Assembly (NCBI GenBank): GCA_021904315.1
Contig: CM038915.1
Span: 13,764,001-13,828,000, forward strand
DNA: 64,000 bases
DNA from: Sphagnum magellanicum
Taxonomy: Eukaryota > Streptophyta > Sphagnopsida > Sphagnales > Sphagnaceae
Reading direction: 5' to 3'
Part shown: positions 1 to 10,769 of the stretch, piece after piece
How positions within the stretch are numbered: position 1 is the stretch's first letter
How the letters are laid out: each line of letters opens with the position of its first letter
Position numbers and translations under genes: made by a program
Notes under the pieces: model-generated
Seen by the model: only the letters and a program-made list of their open reading frames with translations
Told to the model about the DNA's origin: nothing
The model's database searches: none

Positions 1-275
1 CAGTACCTACTTCCCTTCCCCATCCCCAAAGAACTCAAGCCAAATGCTTTTTATCAGATATTTTTCCTGTGTTGTGTTTCACAGGTGAAGAGTCTTGTAT
101 ACATATGTTAAATTGCAGACAAAAGATTGTATGCAGGTGAAATTGCAGACAACTCCACAACAACAATTTTGAAGGTAGCAAGACAATCAGTAGTCATAAC
201 CCTATGACTGTTGTTCACAAAGTCTCAAACCATCACCTTCTGCACGACAAAGTAATAAACTGCTGTGACAGACTA

Positions 276-314
276 TATACCCACTGACTTCATCAGCTTC
301 TGACAGTGGGTATA
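276..314. repeat. 11-bp perfect inverted repeat with 17-nt loop
   Basis: Bases 276-286 (TATACCCACTG) are the exact reverse complement of 304-314. The hairpin lies about 430 bp past the PP7 stop codon and could form in a long 3' UTR. Function unknown. Confidence 0.7.
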
Positions 315-432
315 GATGTTTATTTCATAATCAGCCCATTATACAGAATCTGCATCATGAGTTTCTTCCATTTCCTGAGGCATCCATATATCATGATGTT
401 GGCTAGCATTAAGGAAATATAGCTAATCAAAA

Positions 433-538
433 AAGATAGCATACTGAGGGAGAAAGGATAAAAATTAGAGACTTGGTGTAGTAAGAAGATAGCATACTGA
501 GGGAGAAAGGATAAAAATTAGAGACTTGGTGTAGTAAG
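433..538. repeat. 53-bp perfect tandem duplication
   Basis: Bases 433-485 and 486-538 are identical, head to tail. The perfect identity in non-coding sequence indicates a recent duplication or strong homogenisation. It lies downstream of the PP7 stop codon. Confidence 0.9.
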
Positions 539-741
539 CCTAAAATCATATGGGCAGAGAGACCTTGAACCAGGCCCCAAAACAGTTGCTATTTTTATTC
601 ATTGCACTTTGGTAAATAGTCGACCAGATTTGTTGAGACAGAAAAGCCCACCAACTTTTTATGGAGCTCTTTCAAGAGGATAAAATCAGGAAGACAAAAA
701 AGCATCTGTTATCATACAGAAGAGAGTTATGCTCATGGGCA

Positions 742-3692
742 TTAATTATTACTGCAGGCAGAAGCATCATCCGACCCTGATCCTAGTTCAAGCTCTTCAT
801 CTGAGTCAATTACATTCACAAAATCATAATACGGAGAAACCTGCAGGCAAGCACAGATATGCACCCATTGGGTTCATTCAGAATCAAATACCCACTTAAA
901 AAGCCAGAGCTAATAAGAAGAACCTCCATGGAGGTTCTGACAAAGAGTGTAGCATGACTCCCCTGAAGTAGATATAATAGACATTAAGAAGCACACTGTT
1001 GTTACACTAAGAGACCAGAGAATAAGGCAAGATTTGGGTATGAGAAAAACAGGAAGCAGGAGGATTAGGAATTTTGCCTTGGGTCGAGGCTTAATAGCAT
1101 CAAACTCAAAAAACTGGGGCTTGGAGAAATCAGGAGCTTCCAGCACAATGTATGCACCCTTGTTGTTGTAACGTTCTTCAGTTGCCTGTTTCATCAACAC
1201 CCTTCAGACATTCAATAACTGTGAAAAAGACTTTTCCTCCCTTGTGTGGGATCCCATATGATGTAAGACTCAAAATGTCCAACACAGTTAGAAGGAGTGC
1301 ATGAATTAGACACATGTTTGGTGTGGGCATGTTTAGGAGGAGCGAGGAAATGAATAAGAAAACCTGAAACTGTGGATAATCTGGTGCACTGAAAAGGGTG
1401 ATAAGCTTGCCAGCTTTCACCACATGGTCTATTGTATAACCTTTGTCCATGTCTTCCATTCCTGACCTTTTATCCCTCGCATCTGGTCCTTCATGTGACC
1501 TCACTATCAACTGCCACACAAATCTCCACAACACCTAAATGATCTGTCCAAGAATCACAGAAGTCGTTCTTGGCAGGATTAGTAATTTCACTCACATTTT
1601 TCAGTTGGGGAAAAGGCTACTGACCAACTAACTGACAGACAGACCAAGATGTGCCACAGTTTTGTGGATTCTGTACCTTGAGCTTGTGTTTCTCCAAAAA
1701 TTCTTGAGTGCAGTCTGGACCAAACAGGAGCCCAATTCCCCGCAACTGATTTGGAGAAAGTCCATTATTGAGTGATGGATCTGACCACAATACATCACCA
1801 GGGATAACATTGGACCCAGTTCCAGAGGGGTCCAAAACTCCACGCCTTGCTTTTGCCAAATCTTCTAGAGTTCCAAGTTTCAAAGTCTTTTCTGCAGCCC
1901 GAGTACGCAATAAGTGCCTGCACCGAAAGAAAAAAAAACAGTATTTGGCTATATGTAAATAACAAAAAAATAAAATCACCATACCACCAATTTGTATGGA
2001 AACTTGATGAAATAATCCAGAATAACACAACTGCAGATAGATAGCCATGGAAACCTTAACCAAGAAGAAGAAGAAAACCACAAACTGAAATTATGGGAAC
2101 AGAGAAACAACATATAAGAAGGAAAAACAAACAAAAAATCAAAGCTTTCTTACAGCTCTTATGGCTAATAAGAGTTGCAAATGATTTACAAGTGTATCCT
2201 TCCCCTGTCGGTCCCCCTTGTGGAAGAAACATAAAGAAACTTGACCTGTAGCCCTTTCCAAATTTGCCCTTCTTTTGCGAACTTTCAACTTCAATCTGTC
2301 GGAATAAACCTCCATGGGCCATGAACACACAGTTTGCCACACGAGCAGCGAGTGGATGGCCTTCAAAACAACCCAACAGCTTACGGTACATGTGTTTGCC
2401 ATATTCTTTGTACTTGGCTATCACCTCCTGCTCAAACCCATATGTGCTTGTGCAGAACTTGGTCTCATGATTCCCCCTCAATAGAAAAACTCGATGTGGC
2501 AATAGCACCTAAAAGAACTCTTCCAACAATAAGAGCAGTTCCTCTTGACAACAATGCAAAAAAAAGTACAAAGCAAAACAACAATTTTTTACATTGAACA
2601 AGACCCTCCCAGTGACAACGGAAATCATCAAAGATTGAAACTTTGAGAGGAAGCAGCAGCAAAGCAGATGGATACACAAATTGGTGGAAAAAATGGGGGG
2701 TAAGGATATGAAGAGGAAATGCCACAAACCTTCCAAGCAAGGAGATAAATGTAGGTTTCAAAACCCCAGGCACCGCGATCCACATAATCTCCATTGAAAA
2801 CAAAAATGCAGTTGGAAGATGGGGGACCCGCAAGTTGCACCAGATTCAACACATCGTGTAACTGACCATGTACATCCCCTACTAGCACTACTCGACTTGA
2901 TGCCTCCACCGTCACCTCCACGCAATTTGGCTCTCGATGCATAAGCTGTATTGTGGGTGTTTCATATTAAAAAAAACCCAAATGTTGAGTCAGTCAAAAG
3001 CAGCAGCATTCACAATTCCAACAACTCCATGTTGCAGCAAAATTTCAGCAACAAACCAGTGCAACCCAAAAGATAAAACAGAAGCAGCAGTAGCAGCAGC
3101 AGCAGCAGCAGCGCCACAACAACAAATGGATGCAATGGTAAACAACAACAACAACAACAAAAATAATCCCTGAAATAGTCGAGCTCAAGAACCTTCCTTC
3201 TCCAAGCAAATGGACGGCACTCAAAAGGAGAGGGAGAGAGAGAGAGAGAAACCCCTAAAAAAAAAGCCCCCCCCCCAACCCCCCACCCACCCAATAGGCC
3301 AAAATACAAACCTTGGAAGCCGCAAGAATGAGAGAATCAGCAACGGAGACAGGAATGACATCGGGAAGCTGAGAAGGTTGCAGATTCCTGGAGGCGTAGT
3401 CCAGCACATTACCCAGACCCATCACCCAGTCTACAGTTACAACTCCACCTTCAGGCCATCTCGCAACCATATCCAGTCCTCCTGCTCCCACTCCTCCTCC
3501 TCCTCCTTCTCCTCCTCCTCCTCCTGCTTCTGTTTCTCCTTCTGCTTCCTCCACAACCTCCTCCTCCGCCGCCGCCGCCGCAGCAGCAGCAGCAGTAGCA
3601 TCCCTCTGAGGTCGTGCTGCCGATGCTCGTGTGGATCTCCTGGCAACTTTAGGCAAATCGGAGACACCATCTCCCCTGTGACCTCCCCCCAT
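742..3692 (-). CDS. PP7: Serine/threonine protein phosphatase PP7-type, 7 exons, 484 aa
   Basis: Plant PP7 is a metal-dependent Ser/Thr phosphatase of the PPP superfamily, nuclear/cytosolic in known plants and linked to light and stress signalling. Exons on the minus strand: 3692-3312, 2945-2730, 2508-2246, 1917-1677, 1510-1364, 1185-1078, 840-742; the lengths sum to an intact frame of 484 residues. Catalytic metal-binding motifs are present: GDVHGQ (about 150-155), GDYVDRG (179-185), GNHE (211-214), then HGG, RSHEG and SAPDYPQF. The first exon carries low-complexity Ala, Glu and Gly runs before the conserved WPEGGVVTVDW segment. I chose the ATG at 3692 because the sequence upstream is GA-rich leader; an in-frame upstream extension cannot be excluded. 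Intron 6 (841-1077) starts with GC, not GT. The end matches the PP7 pattern KPRPK...PYYDF followed by an acidic tail. Confidence 0.93.
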
Positions 3693-3800
3693 ACTCTCTC
3701 CTCTTTTCTGTCTCTCTGTCTCTCTCTCGTCTTCTGCGCTTCGTTTCTTTCTTTCTTCCCTCGCTTCTCCTTCTTTTGCGTTCCACCTTCCGTATCTACG
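3693..3800 (-). promoter_or_regulatory. Probable PP7 5' leader, GA-rich on coding strand
   Basis: Directly upstream of the PP7 ATG the minus strand is rich in GA and GAAAG runs, matching the CT/GA-rich leaders of other genes here (NDUFA1, FNR). The transcription start site is not visible. Confidence 0.4.
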
Positions 3801-4060
3801 TACATAAATACGTATGTGTATTCCCGTTGTATGCATTCCTATACGTATGTCATCATGTATGTATGTATGTAAGTATTTCCTTATGTAAGTATGTACATGT
3901 ATTTCCTTTGTATTAAGTATTTCCTTATGTAAGTATTACATGTATTTCCTTTGTATTTATGTACACATATCTGTATGTACGTATGAGTATTCTCATTGTT
4001 TGTATTTATGTGTGTATAGAGGATTGTGTGTGTATGTGTACAGTGTCATTTATGTATGTG
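3801..4060. repeat. Degenerate TATG/GTAT microsatellite region
   Basis: Long runs of GTAT/TATG tetranucleotides, interrupted by a duplicated 'tatttcctta/tgtaagtat' segment. No coding signal. A poly(T) stretch follows at about 4073-4113. Confidence 0.8.
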
Positions 4061-4073
4061 CATATGAGTCAGG

Positions 4074-4104
<31 letters not shown>

Positions 4105-4248
4105 TTTTTTTGATGTAGATAAAGTGGCAATTTTCCATAAGAAAGTTTATATATAGAGGATGATGCGAGTATGTATAAAGTGTTGTGTATGTATTATGTA
4201 TATGTAACACTTTTTTTTTCCCTTTTTCTTTTTTTCCATTTTTGTGAT

Positions 4249-4403
4249 GTACCCTCCAAACATGTTTCTCACATCCAAAGCTCAGTATGTGACCCTCCAA
4301 ACATGTTTCTCACATCCAAAGCTCAGTATGTGACCCTCCAAACATGTTTCTCACATCCAAAAAGCTCAGTATGTGACCCTCCAAACATGTTTCTCACATC
4401 CAA
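4249..4403. repeat. 41-bp direct tandem repeat, about 3.7 copies
   Basis: The unit contains ACCCTCCAAACATGTTTCTC and ends in AAGCTCAGTATGTG. Copies are contiguous with no spacers; the third carries an AA insertion. It is a minisatellite, not a CRISPR array. It lies in the upstream flank of PP7, about 560-710 bp from its start codon. Confidence 0.9.
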
Positions 4404-5180
4404 AATATTTTAGTTACCGTACTAACTTTACTTTTTTTGGCAACCCCACCCATAAAACTGAAATTGGAACTGCATATAGATGGGAGACTAGGTACTAATA
4501 GCAACCCACTTGGACCACTCAAACTATCTAGTTGATCAGGAACAAACAAGGAGGAGTGAATAAATATGACTAGTGTGAACCCTGTGCATAATACACAAGT
4601 GTGTTATTTCAACAATGTTTGGTTGATGTTTTTGGTTTATTAAAAAAACTTTTCTTTTCAAACAATTGTCCATGGCCACTGTCTGTCTAGTGTCACTGTC
4701 ACAAACAGACCAAGTGAATTAATATATATGATTTGATTGTGTTTATTAGACTCTTCCAGGGCTTTCCTCCTCCATGGCTCTCTGAAAGGTGTGGTTTTTT
4801 GGGCCTTGCCTTGCCAAGGCAAAGATATTATTGTTGTTTAGATTCATTATTGAGTATAGTAGTAGCTTAAGGGATTTTTATAGGCCCCTAGGTAATAATA
4901 ATAATAATGATAATAATAATAGGTTTATTTTTATGTGAGGATTTTTGAAAGATGATATTTTGGCTTGTGTTGAAACTTGAGATTTAGTAATAGAATTATG
5001 ATATCTTGAAGGATTTTGGTTTCTTTTCGGTAGAGGATTTTTTTTGAAGATTTGGTATGATTTTTGCATGGTGAAATACTTGAATTTTCATAATTCATAT
5101 TTTCATATTTTCATAATTCTTCTTTTGCATTAAGATACTTTTTTAATGTAAATGGCAAGGCCACGGTGTGACACACCCCT
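4404..5180. other. Non-coding stretch
   Basis: AT-rich sequence with a short (AAT)n run at about 4893-4920. A small GC-richer patch lies at 4745-4825 (ending in an inverted CCTTGCC/GGCAAGG pair) and may belong with the exon-like relic that follows. No gene can be supported. Confidence 0.5.
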
Positions 5181-5191
5181 TGTTTTTTTCA

Positions 5192-5293
5192 GGGTCCCCA
5201 GCAGTCTTCCAATGCATTCACTTTGGATGAATCTCATCCAAGAGTTTCCAGGGCGGGGTCACATACTCAGCATTGGCGAGATGCTCTCAGTTT
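5192..5293 (+). pseudogene. Isolated exon-like segment, possible gene relic
   Basis: A good splice acceptor (T-rich tract then CAG at 5189-5191) is followed by about 100 bp of higher-GC sequence. Two plus-strand frames are open. One reads a protein-like stretch containing LPMHSLWMNLIQEFPGRG and ends at a TAG in the 5290s. No matching upstream exon was found and the protein family is not recognised. It could be the last exon of a lost gene or a captured fragment. Confidence 0.25.
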
Positions 5294-5309
5294 AGCTGAA
5301 TTTTGGATG

Positions 5310-5420
5310 TCTGTTTGTTTGTATGTATGTATGTATGTATGTATGTTCCCTCTTTTGTATGTATGTATAAAATATGAGTGTATATGTATTGTGTCATGTA
5401 TGTATGTGTATTTGTATCTG
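5310..5420. repeat. TATG microsatellite
   Basis: Repeated (TATG)n and related TGTATGTA units, like those at 3.8-4.0 kb. No coding signal. Confidence 0.8.
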
Positions 5421-6869
5421 GTTTTTTCTTTCACTTTTGTGATGTATTTAAAAATGGCAATCATTCACAAACAGTTTTGCCAATTTTGAGCTTTAAACAA
5501 GATATAAAAAACAAAAGTTTTAATAAACTTCTCTCACATTTTTGGCTACATGCTAGCAGTGTTTTTTTTTTGGGGGCAAATTTTTGCAACTTGGCAAAAC
5601 CTTTTTTTTTTTTTTTTAAAGGAAATGAAAAAAATGATTGTGATTTTTACGGATTGTTTTCGCCACTTTGTGAGGTAAAAGTAGTTAAATTGGCCACATC
5701 TAGGTGAGAAATTTGAAAAAAACCCTTGCATTATAGAACCAACCCAATAGAGAAATCTAGCAATTTTTCAAAAGACAAATTGGTCACAATTTGGCAACTA
5801 GAAGACCTAAAAAAACACAATTGTTTAGCCATTTTGAAGGAAAAACAATTAACCAACTGGCTATATAATATTTATAGGTTCTCTTTTGTATGTATGTTAA
5901 TTTTCACTTTGTTTTTTAACTCCTTTTTTTTTTTCTTTTTGGTTTTTTGAGTTGGATATTTTTGGTTAAAATATTCTCATGGGTGATCAAGATCACAAAA
6001 ATTGGGAGAAAAGAAACATTGGTGGGAGTATGTCATCTAATTTAGTGTCCATTTTTAGTTGGAGTGAAAAGTTACAACAATCATATATAATAATACCTTG
6101 GCAACTTTGACAAGTGTCTGTATAATAATGAATTAATTTTCAAATTTTTCATTTCAAAAGATGGAAGCCTCTTGGAGACTAAATATTTTCCTTCACAAAA
6201 AAAATTTCTTTGAGAAGGTTTTTTTAAATTTTAACATTTCTGAAAATAATATAACTAGTGTGGAAGCTCTTCGTACCAAGGTATTATGATATAGTAGAAG
6301 GGTTCTAAAATGAAAAATACTTGCTTATTAAAGGTTACAATTATGGTGAAGTGGCCTCCCAAAGAGAAGTGGTTGATGGAATGGAAAGGAAAGTTGGGTG
6401 AAAGCTCGTGTGTGTAATATATCAATAGTTTATCCATTTGTTGGTCCTACTTCCAAGGTTTGGCATTTATTAATTTTTGAAAAAAAAAATGTTTAAAAAA
6501 AATTGGGAGTGAAAAAAATAAGTTGTATCATCAAGTTTCCTTGACATGTTAAAAAAGAAAATGTCCCTCCATCCCCAACCTCCCAAGCCCACCCCCATTT
6601 CAAATGGACTTTGAAATTTTCAATAAACAACCTTTATGTATAAATATCGTTGAATTTTTTTTTAAAAACATTTGCACTACTATCAACATTGCATAATAAG
6701 CTTATGAGATTTTTTAATTAATTTGAAACCTATAAAAATTACAAATATTCAAATTTGTGTTGTTTGGTGTGTTGTTTTTCAATATTTATTAAATCAATTT
6801 CATTGATTATAGGTGTAAATTACAATATATTGTTTATGTATAACCCACCTAGTTAAATATATTATTTTA
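5421..6869. other. AT-rich intergenic sequence, no gene
   Basis: Homopolymer-rich sequence without supported exons. A motif at 6233-6261 (ACATTTCTGAAAATAATATA followed by a TAGTGT) recurs at 41541-41571 and, in part, near 24.60-24.65 kb, so part of this stretch belongs to a dispersed repeat family. Confidence 0.55.
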
Positions 6870-7152
6870 TATTAACAAATATATTTATTTCAAGAGAATT
6901 AAGAACATCAAAGCAATATGCTCACAAACATGAAACATAAGATAAAAACACACCAAGGTTTTTATCACACACAAAACATACAAACCTGCAATGATAAAAA
7001 AAAACATCACGCCAACAAACTTAACCAAGAAACCAAAGCCAAAAATAAACCAACTAAATTAAGTAAAAGGTAATCACCATGAAAATAATCAGGTTTTTTT
7101 AATTCCAATAATTAATAAATATATATAATTAATTGAGTTTGAATTCTCAACA
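6870..7152 (-). repeat. 3' LTR of the copia element
   Basis: About 283 bp, clearly similar to 13419-13698. Read on the minus strand it begins TGTTGAGAATTC, immediately after a purine tract (AAAGGAGAA), the expected order of polypurine tract then 3' LTR. Confidence 0.85.
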
Positions 7153-7420
7153 TTCTCCTTTAAGCTCAAATCCACATTTAGTACATCAAACATGCTTTTA
7201 AATTTTTGTATTTTGTCCATGCCTAAAGCCTTTGTCAAAATGTCAACAACTTGATTTTTAGTGCTAACATCAACAAGGTCAATTTCTTTTTATTAAATCT
7301 TTATTCCTAACAAAATGATAATGTGTTTCATTGTGTTTTGTCTTAATATGATAGGTTGAATTGTTAGCAAATAACATGCTATTGCTGTTATCACAATAAA
7401 TGACAATAATAACATCCATT
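7153..7420 (-). pseudogene. Copia RNase H C-terminus relic
   Basis: The minus-strand translation shows the hallmark end of copia RNase H: KEIDLVDVSTKNQVVDIL, then TKALG and a final stretch just before the polypurine tract. Remaining parts are broken by stops. Confidence 0.75.
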
Positions 7421-7899
7421 GATTATCTCAAATCTGAAAATAGTTTTTGTAAACAAACCATTTCACATATAACCATTGTTACACCTTTGTTTTCAACTTC
7501 TGTGCTTGAAAATGTAACTATTGGTTGTTTTTTGTTGCTCCAACTAATGGCATCACTTTCCCAAAAAAACATGAAACCATTAGTAAATTTCCTATTTAAA
7601 ATGTTGCCAACTCAAAATTGGCATCAATTTACCCGTGTACTTGTAGTTAATTCCTAATGTCATAGAATTTCCACACTACAAGGTGCATTTAATGTACCTC
7701 AATATGCAACTCATTACATCCAAATGTGTGTTTCATGGTGTTTGCATGAATTCATTCACTATTCCAACCGCATAACTCAAATGTACCCTTGTGATGGTCA
7801 TGTAAATCAAACTCCTTACTATGTGTTTTTACGTAGTGTTTGGTCATCAACAAACTCACCTTCATTTGCACTCAATTTCACATTTTGCTTTAATGGAAT

Positions 7900-8570
7900 T
7901 CAAATGGATTTACAACTTCTCGTCCCATATTTGGACAACTTATTCAATGCATATTGCATTTGTAATAACCATATCCTTTTTGGGGATTTAATCACCTTGA
8001 TCCTAAGGAAATAACACAATTTTTCCAAGTCTTTCATTTCAAACTTTTGCTTTAAATCAAAGATATCTACAAATATTTTTTTCAAATCAAAGATATCTAC
8101 ATCACTATTTCCCATAACAATCAAGTCATTAACATAAATGATTATGACTAGAATCTTGTGATTTGATTTTTTCACATAGAGTGAAAAATTTGCATTGGAT
8201 ATTTGAAATCCACTTGTGACGAGATATTAGCCTATCTTGTTTAACCAAATTCTAGTTGTTTGTTTCAAGCCATATAAAATTGTCTTCAACTTGTAAACCA
8301 AATTAAAATGTGTTTAATTCACATAATGTATATATGTATTGATTATTCCATGTACATTTTTTCTTATAAATATTGATGAATAAACACATTATTCATATCT
8401 ACATGATGTAAAAATCATCTTTTTGTTATTACCATAACAATGATTGTTTATATTGTTATCATCTTAACAACTATGTTATAATTTTTTCTCAAAATCTATG
8501 TTATAAGTTTTGGCATAATCTTCAGGAATCAACCTTGCCTTATACCTATTCACAAATCCATCCACATTAT
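7900..8570 (-). pseudogene. Copia reverse transcriptase relic
   Basis: The minus-strand translation contains LYGLKQTTRIW (copia LYGLKQAPRAW), then IIIYVNDLIV, where the catalytic YVDD box has become YVND, then a KDLEKLCYFLRIKV segment (copia KDLGELKYFLGIEV). A short direct duplication (IFDL repeated) and stops disrupt it. Confidence 0.85.
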
Positions 8571-9179
8571 GTTTAACCTTGTACATCATTTACATTCAAT
8601 TACACCTTAAAAACACCAATTCCCAAATACAATTTGCATCAAATGTCGTCATTTCTTCATCCATGGCATTTTCCCATTTGGGGTTTTGAACCATTTGCTC
8701 AAAACAAGTGAATTTATTTTTTGTATAATTCCACCATGCATGCATAATGATGAGCTACAAATCCATCATATGTGAACCTGTTGTACATGATATTGGACCC
8801 ATGTGGATCTTCGTATTCCACTATTGTTGTTAGGTGTTTTCAAAAAACATTTGTCAACCAACAAGGCACATCATAAAAAATAACATTTTTATTCACTTGC
8901 AACTTTTGAGTGAACGGATTGAAACATCTATACCCCTATTGTTCCAAGGAGTATATAATGAAGATGCATTCCTTTGCATTGGTATATTTTTGTTCTTTAA
9001 TCATCAAGGACATGCATATATGCAAGATAATCAAACACTTTGAAGTGTGTGACATTTGATTTCTTGCCTCACATACCTTTGGCATCACCTTTTTTGCTCA
9101 AAATTTGAAAAGACCTTCAACAATATATTGGTGATACATCAACTTAAGATGTTATAAATGAACATAACCAATGTGTTTA
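8571..9179 (-). pseudogene. Probable copia integrase region, degenerate
   Basis: It lies between recognisable protease/pre-integrase and reverse transcriptase relics, where copia elements carry integrase. The sequence itself is too decayed to show catalytic residues. Confidence 0.4.
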
Positions 9180-9595
9180 TGGCAAATTTTAACATTTGTA
9201 TTTTTTTCCCATGTGCAAACATCATGGAAATTGTTTTAGGCATGTTCACATCCAAGGCAAATATTTTTTCATTCATTTTCCCTTTTGTGATCAATTAACC
9301 TTGATTTTTCATATTTTTCATAAAACATCCATTAAGGTTAAATATGACTTACAAACCCTATTCCACCATCTAACCTACCAAAATTAAATTTTTGGTTATG
9401 GTTTGAACATGAAATACATCCTTGAAATACTTTGTTTGTTCATTTTGCATGAATAATGGCATTTTGCCAACTTGTGCAATAGGATGTACAATATCACCAT
9501 TAGCTTTTACAAACCCTAGAGTTCTCAAATCCTTCATGTTTCTAAATCATTCTTCATGGTTAATCGTGTGATTTGAAATTCTAGAATGCACTTAT
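9180..9595 (-). pseudogene. Copia protease/GAG-pre-integrase relic
   Basis: Minus-strand frames read segments typical of this copia region: DLRTLGFVKANGDIVHPIAQ, VGKMPLFMQNEQTKYFKDV and FALDVNMPKT. Stops interrupt them. The relic is cut at 9595/9596 by the LTR of an inserted chromovirus. Confidence 0.75.
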
Positions 9596-10150
9596 TGTCA
9601 TGGCACAAAAATTACAAAAATAAATGACGTTAAAAAATATGTTTAAATTTAAATCCAATACACGAAATAAAGGAACCAAGACAAGAACACAAAAGCTAAA
9701 ATTAAAAACATGAAATGTGCAAAACCAAAGTACAAAAAATTTGTATTACAATGAAATTAAAAAATGTATACACAAAAATAACATAACAAGGTTATAGTGT
9801 ATAATCATACTTTAGACTAATGTTGAACAAATAAAAAAATAATGGGGGCTCCTACCTTTATTTATACCCCTTTGAAGACCTATTTTAACGAAGCTTCCAT
9901 GTAGTGCCCATTGACCAAATTTTTTTTTTAAAAAGTTTTTTAACTACAAGTGAATTACAAATTAATTAAGACTTTACCAAAATTAATTATGAATCAATTA
10001 AAAATTAATTGAAAGTGTATTAAAATTAGATTAAAAGTGGATTATGAGTAATTTCAAAATGGATTAGAATTTATTTAAAATCGAACTAGGAGTGAATTAT
10101 GAGTTATGAATGAACTTCATTGTCATGTGAAAATGGTGTTTATGACATCA
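9596..10150 (-). repeat. Chromovirus LTR
   Basis: On the minus strand it starts TGATGTCATAAAC directly after the purine tract AGGAAGGGAAG (10151-10161) and ends near CCATGACA at 9596. Internal features: a GGGGTATAAATAAAGG TATA element at about 9852-9870 (minus) and degenerate 'AATTCACTT' subrepeats. A diverged copy in the other orientation lies at 25771-26364. Confidence 0.75.
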
Positions 10151-10400
10151 CTTCCCTTCCTAATGATCAATTTCATGAAAAGTGATGGCCTTTGGCTTGT
10201 TTGGATATCATTGATACATTGTTTTTTTATTTTTTCCATGGCATTTGACAAATATTTAGTTGCCTCCCAAATGTGTTCATTCACATCATATCCACACCAA
10301 TGAATGAAGTGTTGGAGTTGTTGATTTGATACCCTTGAATCAAGGGCATTCATTAAATTATCATTTTTTATTAAAGGTTTTAATAAATGCAAAAACATTT
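9596..10400 (-). mobile_element. 3' end of a Ty3/gypsy chromovirus, nested in the copia element
   Basis: The order LTR, polypurine tract, chromodomain read on the minus strand is that of a chromovirus 3' end. The chromodomain relic (about 10230-10340) reads LQHFIHWCGYDVNEHIWEAT then LSNAMEKI, with the aromatic cage pattern W-GY-EH-WE partly kept. The 5' remainder of the element is not recognisable to the right of about 10.4 kb. Confidence 0.8.
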
Positions 10401-10769
10401 GTAAGGTTTTCCAACTTTGATAAAATAATCTATGATGTTCAATTTATTTTTTTATAAGTTATACAACTTTTGTTTGAGTTGGATGTATTAATGTTACAAA
10501 CTTGTGTATTGATGTTATACATTTTAATCAATGTTTCTCAAATTTGCTTTGATGATTTTGCATTTTATATCTACAGATTTTATATAAATTGATAATCCTA
10601 ATCTTTTCACATTTTGAAAAAAAAAATTTGTCCAATTTTATCACAATTTGTGAAAGGTCATATGTCATATCATTTTGTGTAACATTTATAATCTCTTTTG
10701 AGATTCCATAAAAAAAATTCATTAATATATATATATATATATATAATTTAAATGTTAAGCTTAAAGGTT
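10401..10769. other. AT-rich spacer inside the nested block
   Basis: AT-rich sequence with an (AT)n run at 10728-10743. It may be internal chromovirus or copia gag sequence, but no motif survives. Confidence 0.4.

Larger units (their letters stand above)
1..741. other. Region downstream of PP7, no gene seen
   Basis: This is the 3' flank of the minus-strand PP7 gene. No coding exon is recognisable. It holds a short inverted repeat (276-314) and a 53-bp tandem duplication (433-538), listed separately. Part of it is probably PP7 3' untranslated sequence, but no poly(A) site can be fixed. Confidence 0.6.

Noticed and set aside
3010..3309. Open frames over poly-Ala/Gln/Leu-like sequence between PP7 exons 1 and 2
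   Set aside because: They lie in intron 1 and consist of CAG/CAA and GA repeats.
4249..4403. Direct repeats resembling a CRISPR array
   Set aside because: The copies are contiguous with no unique spacers, and the genome is a plant nuclear one.
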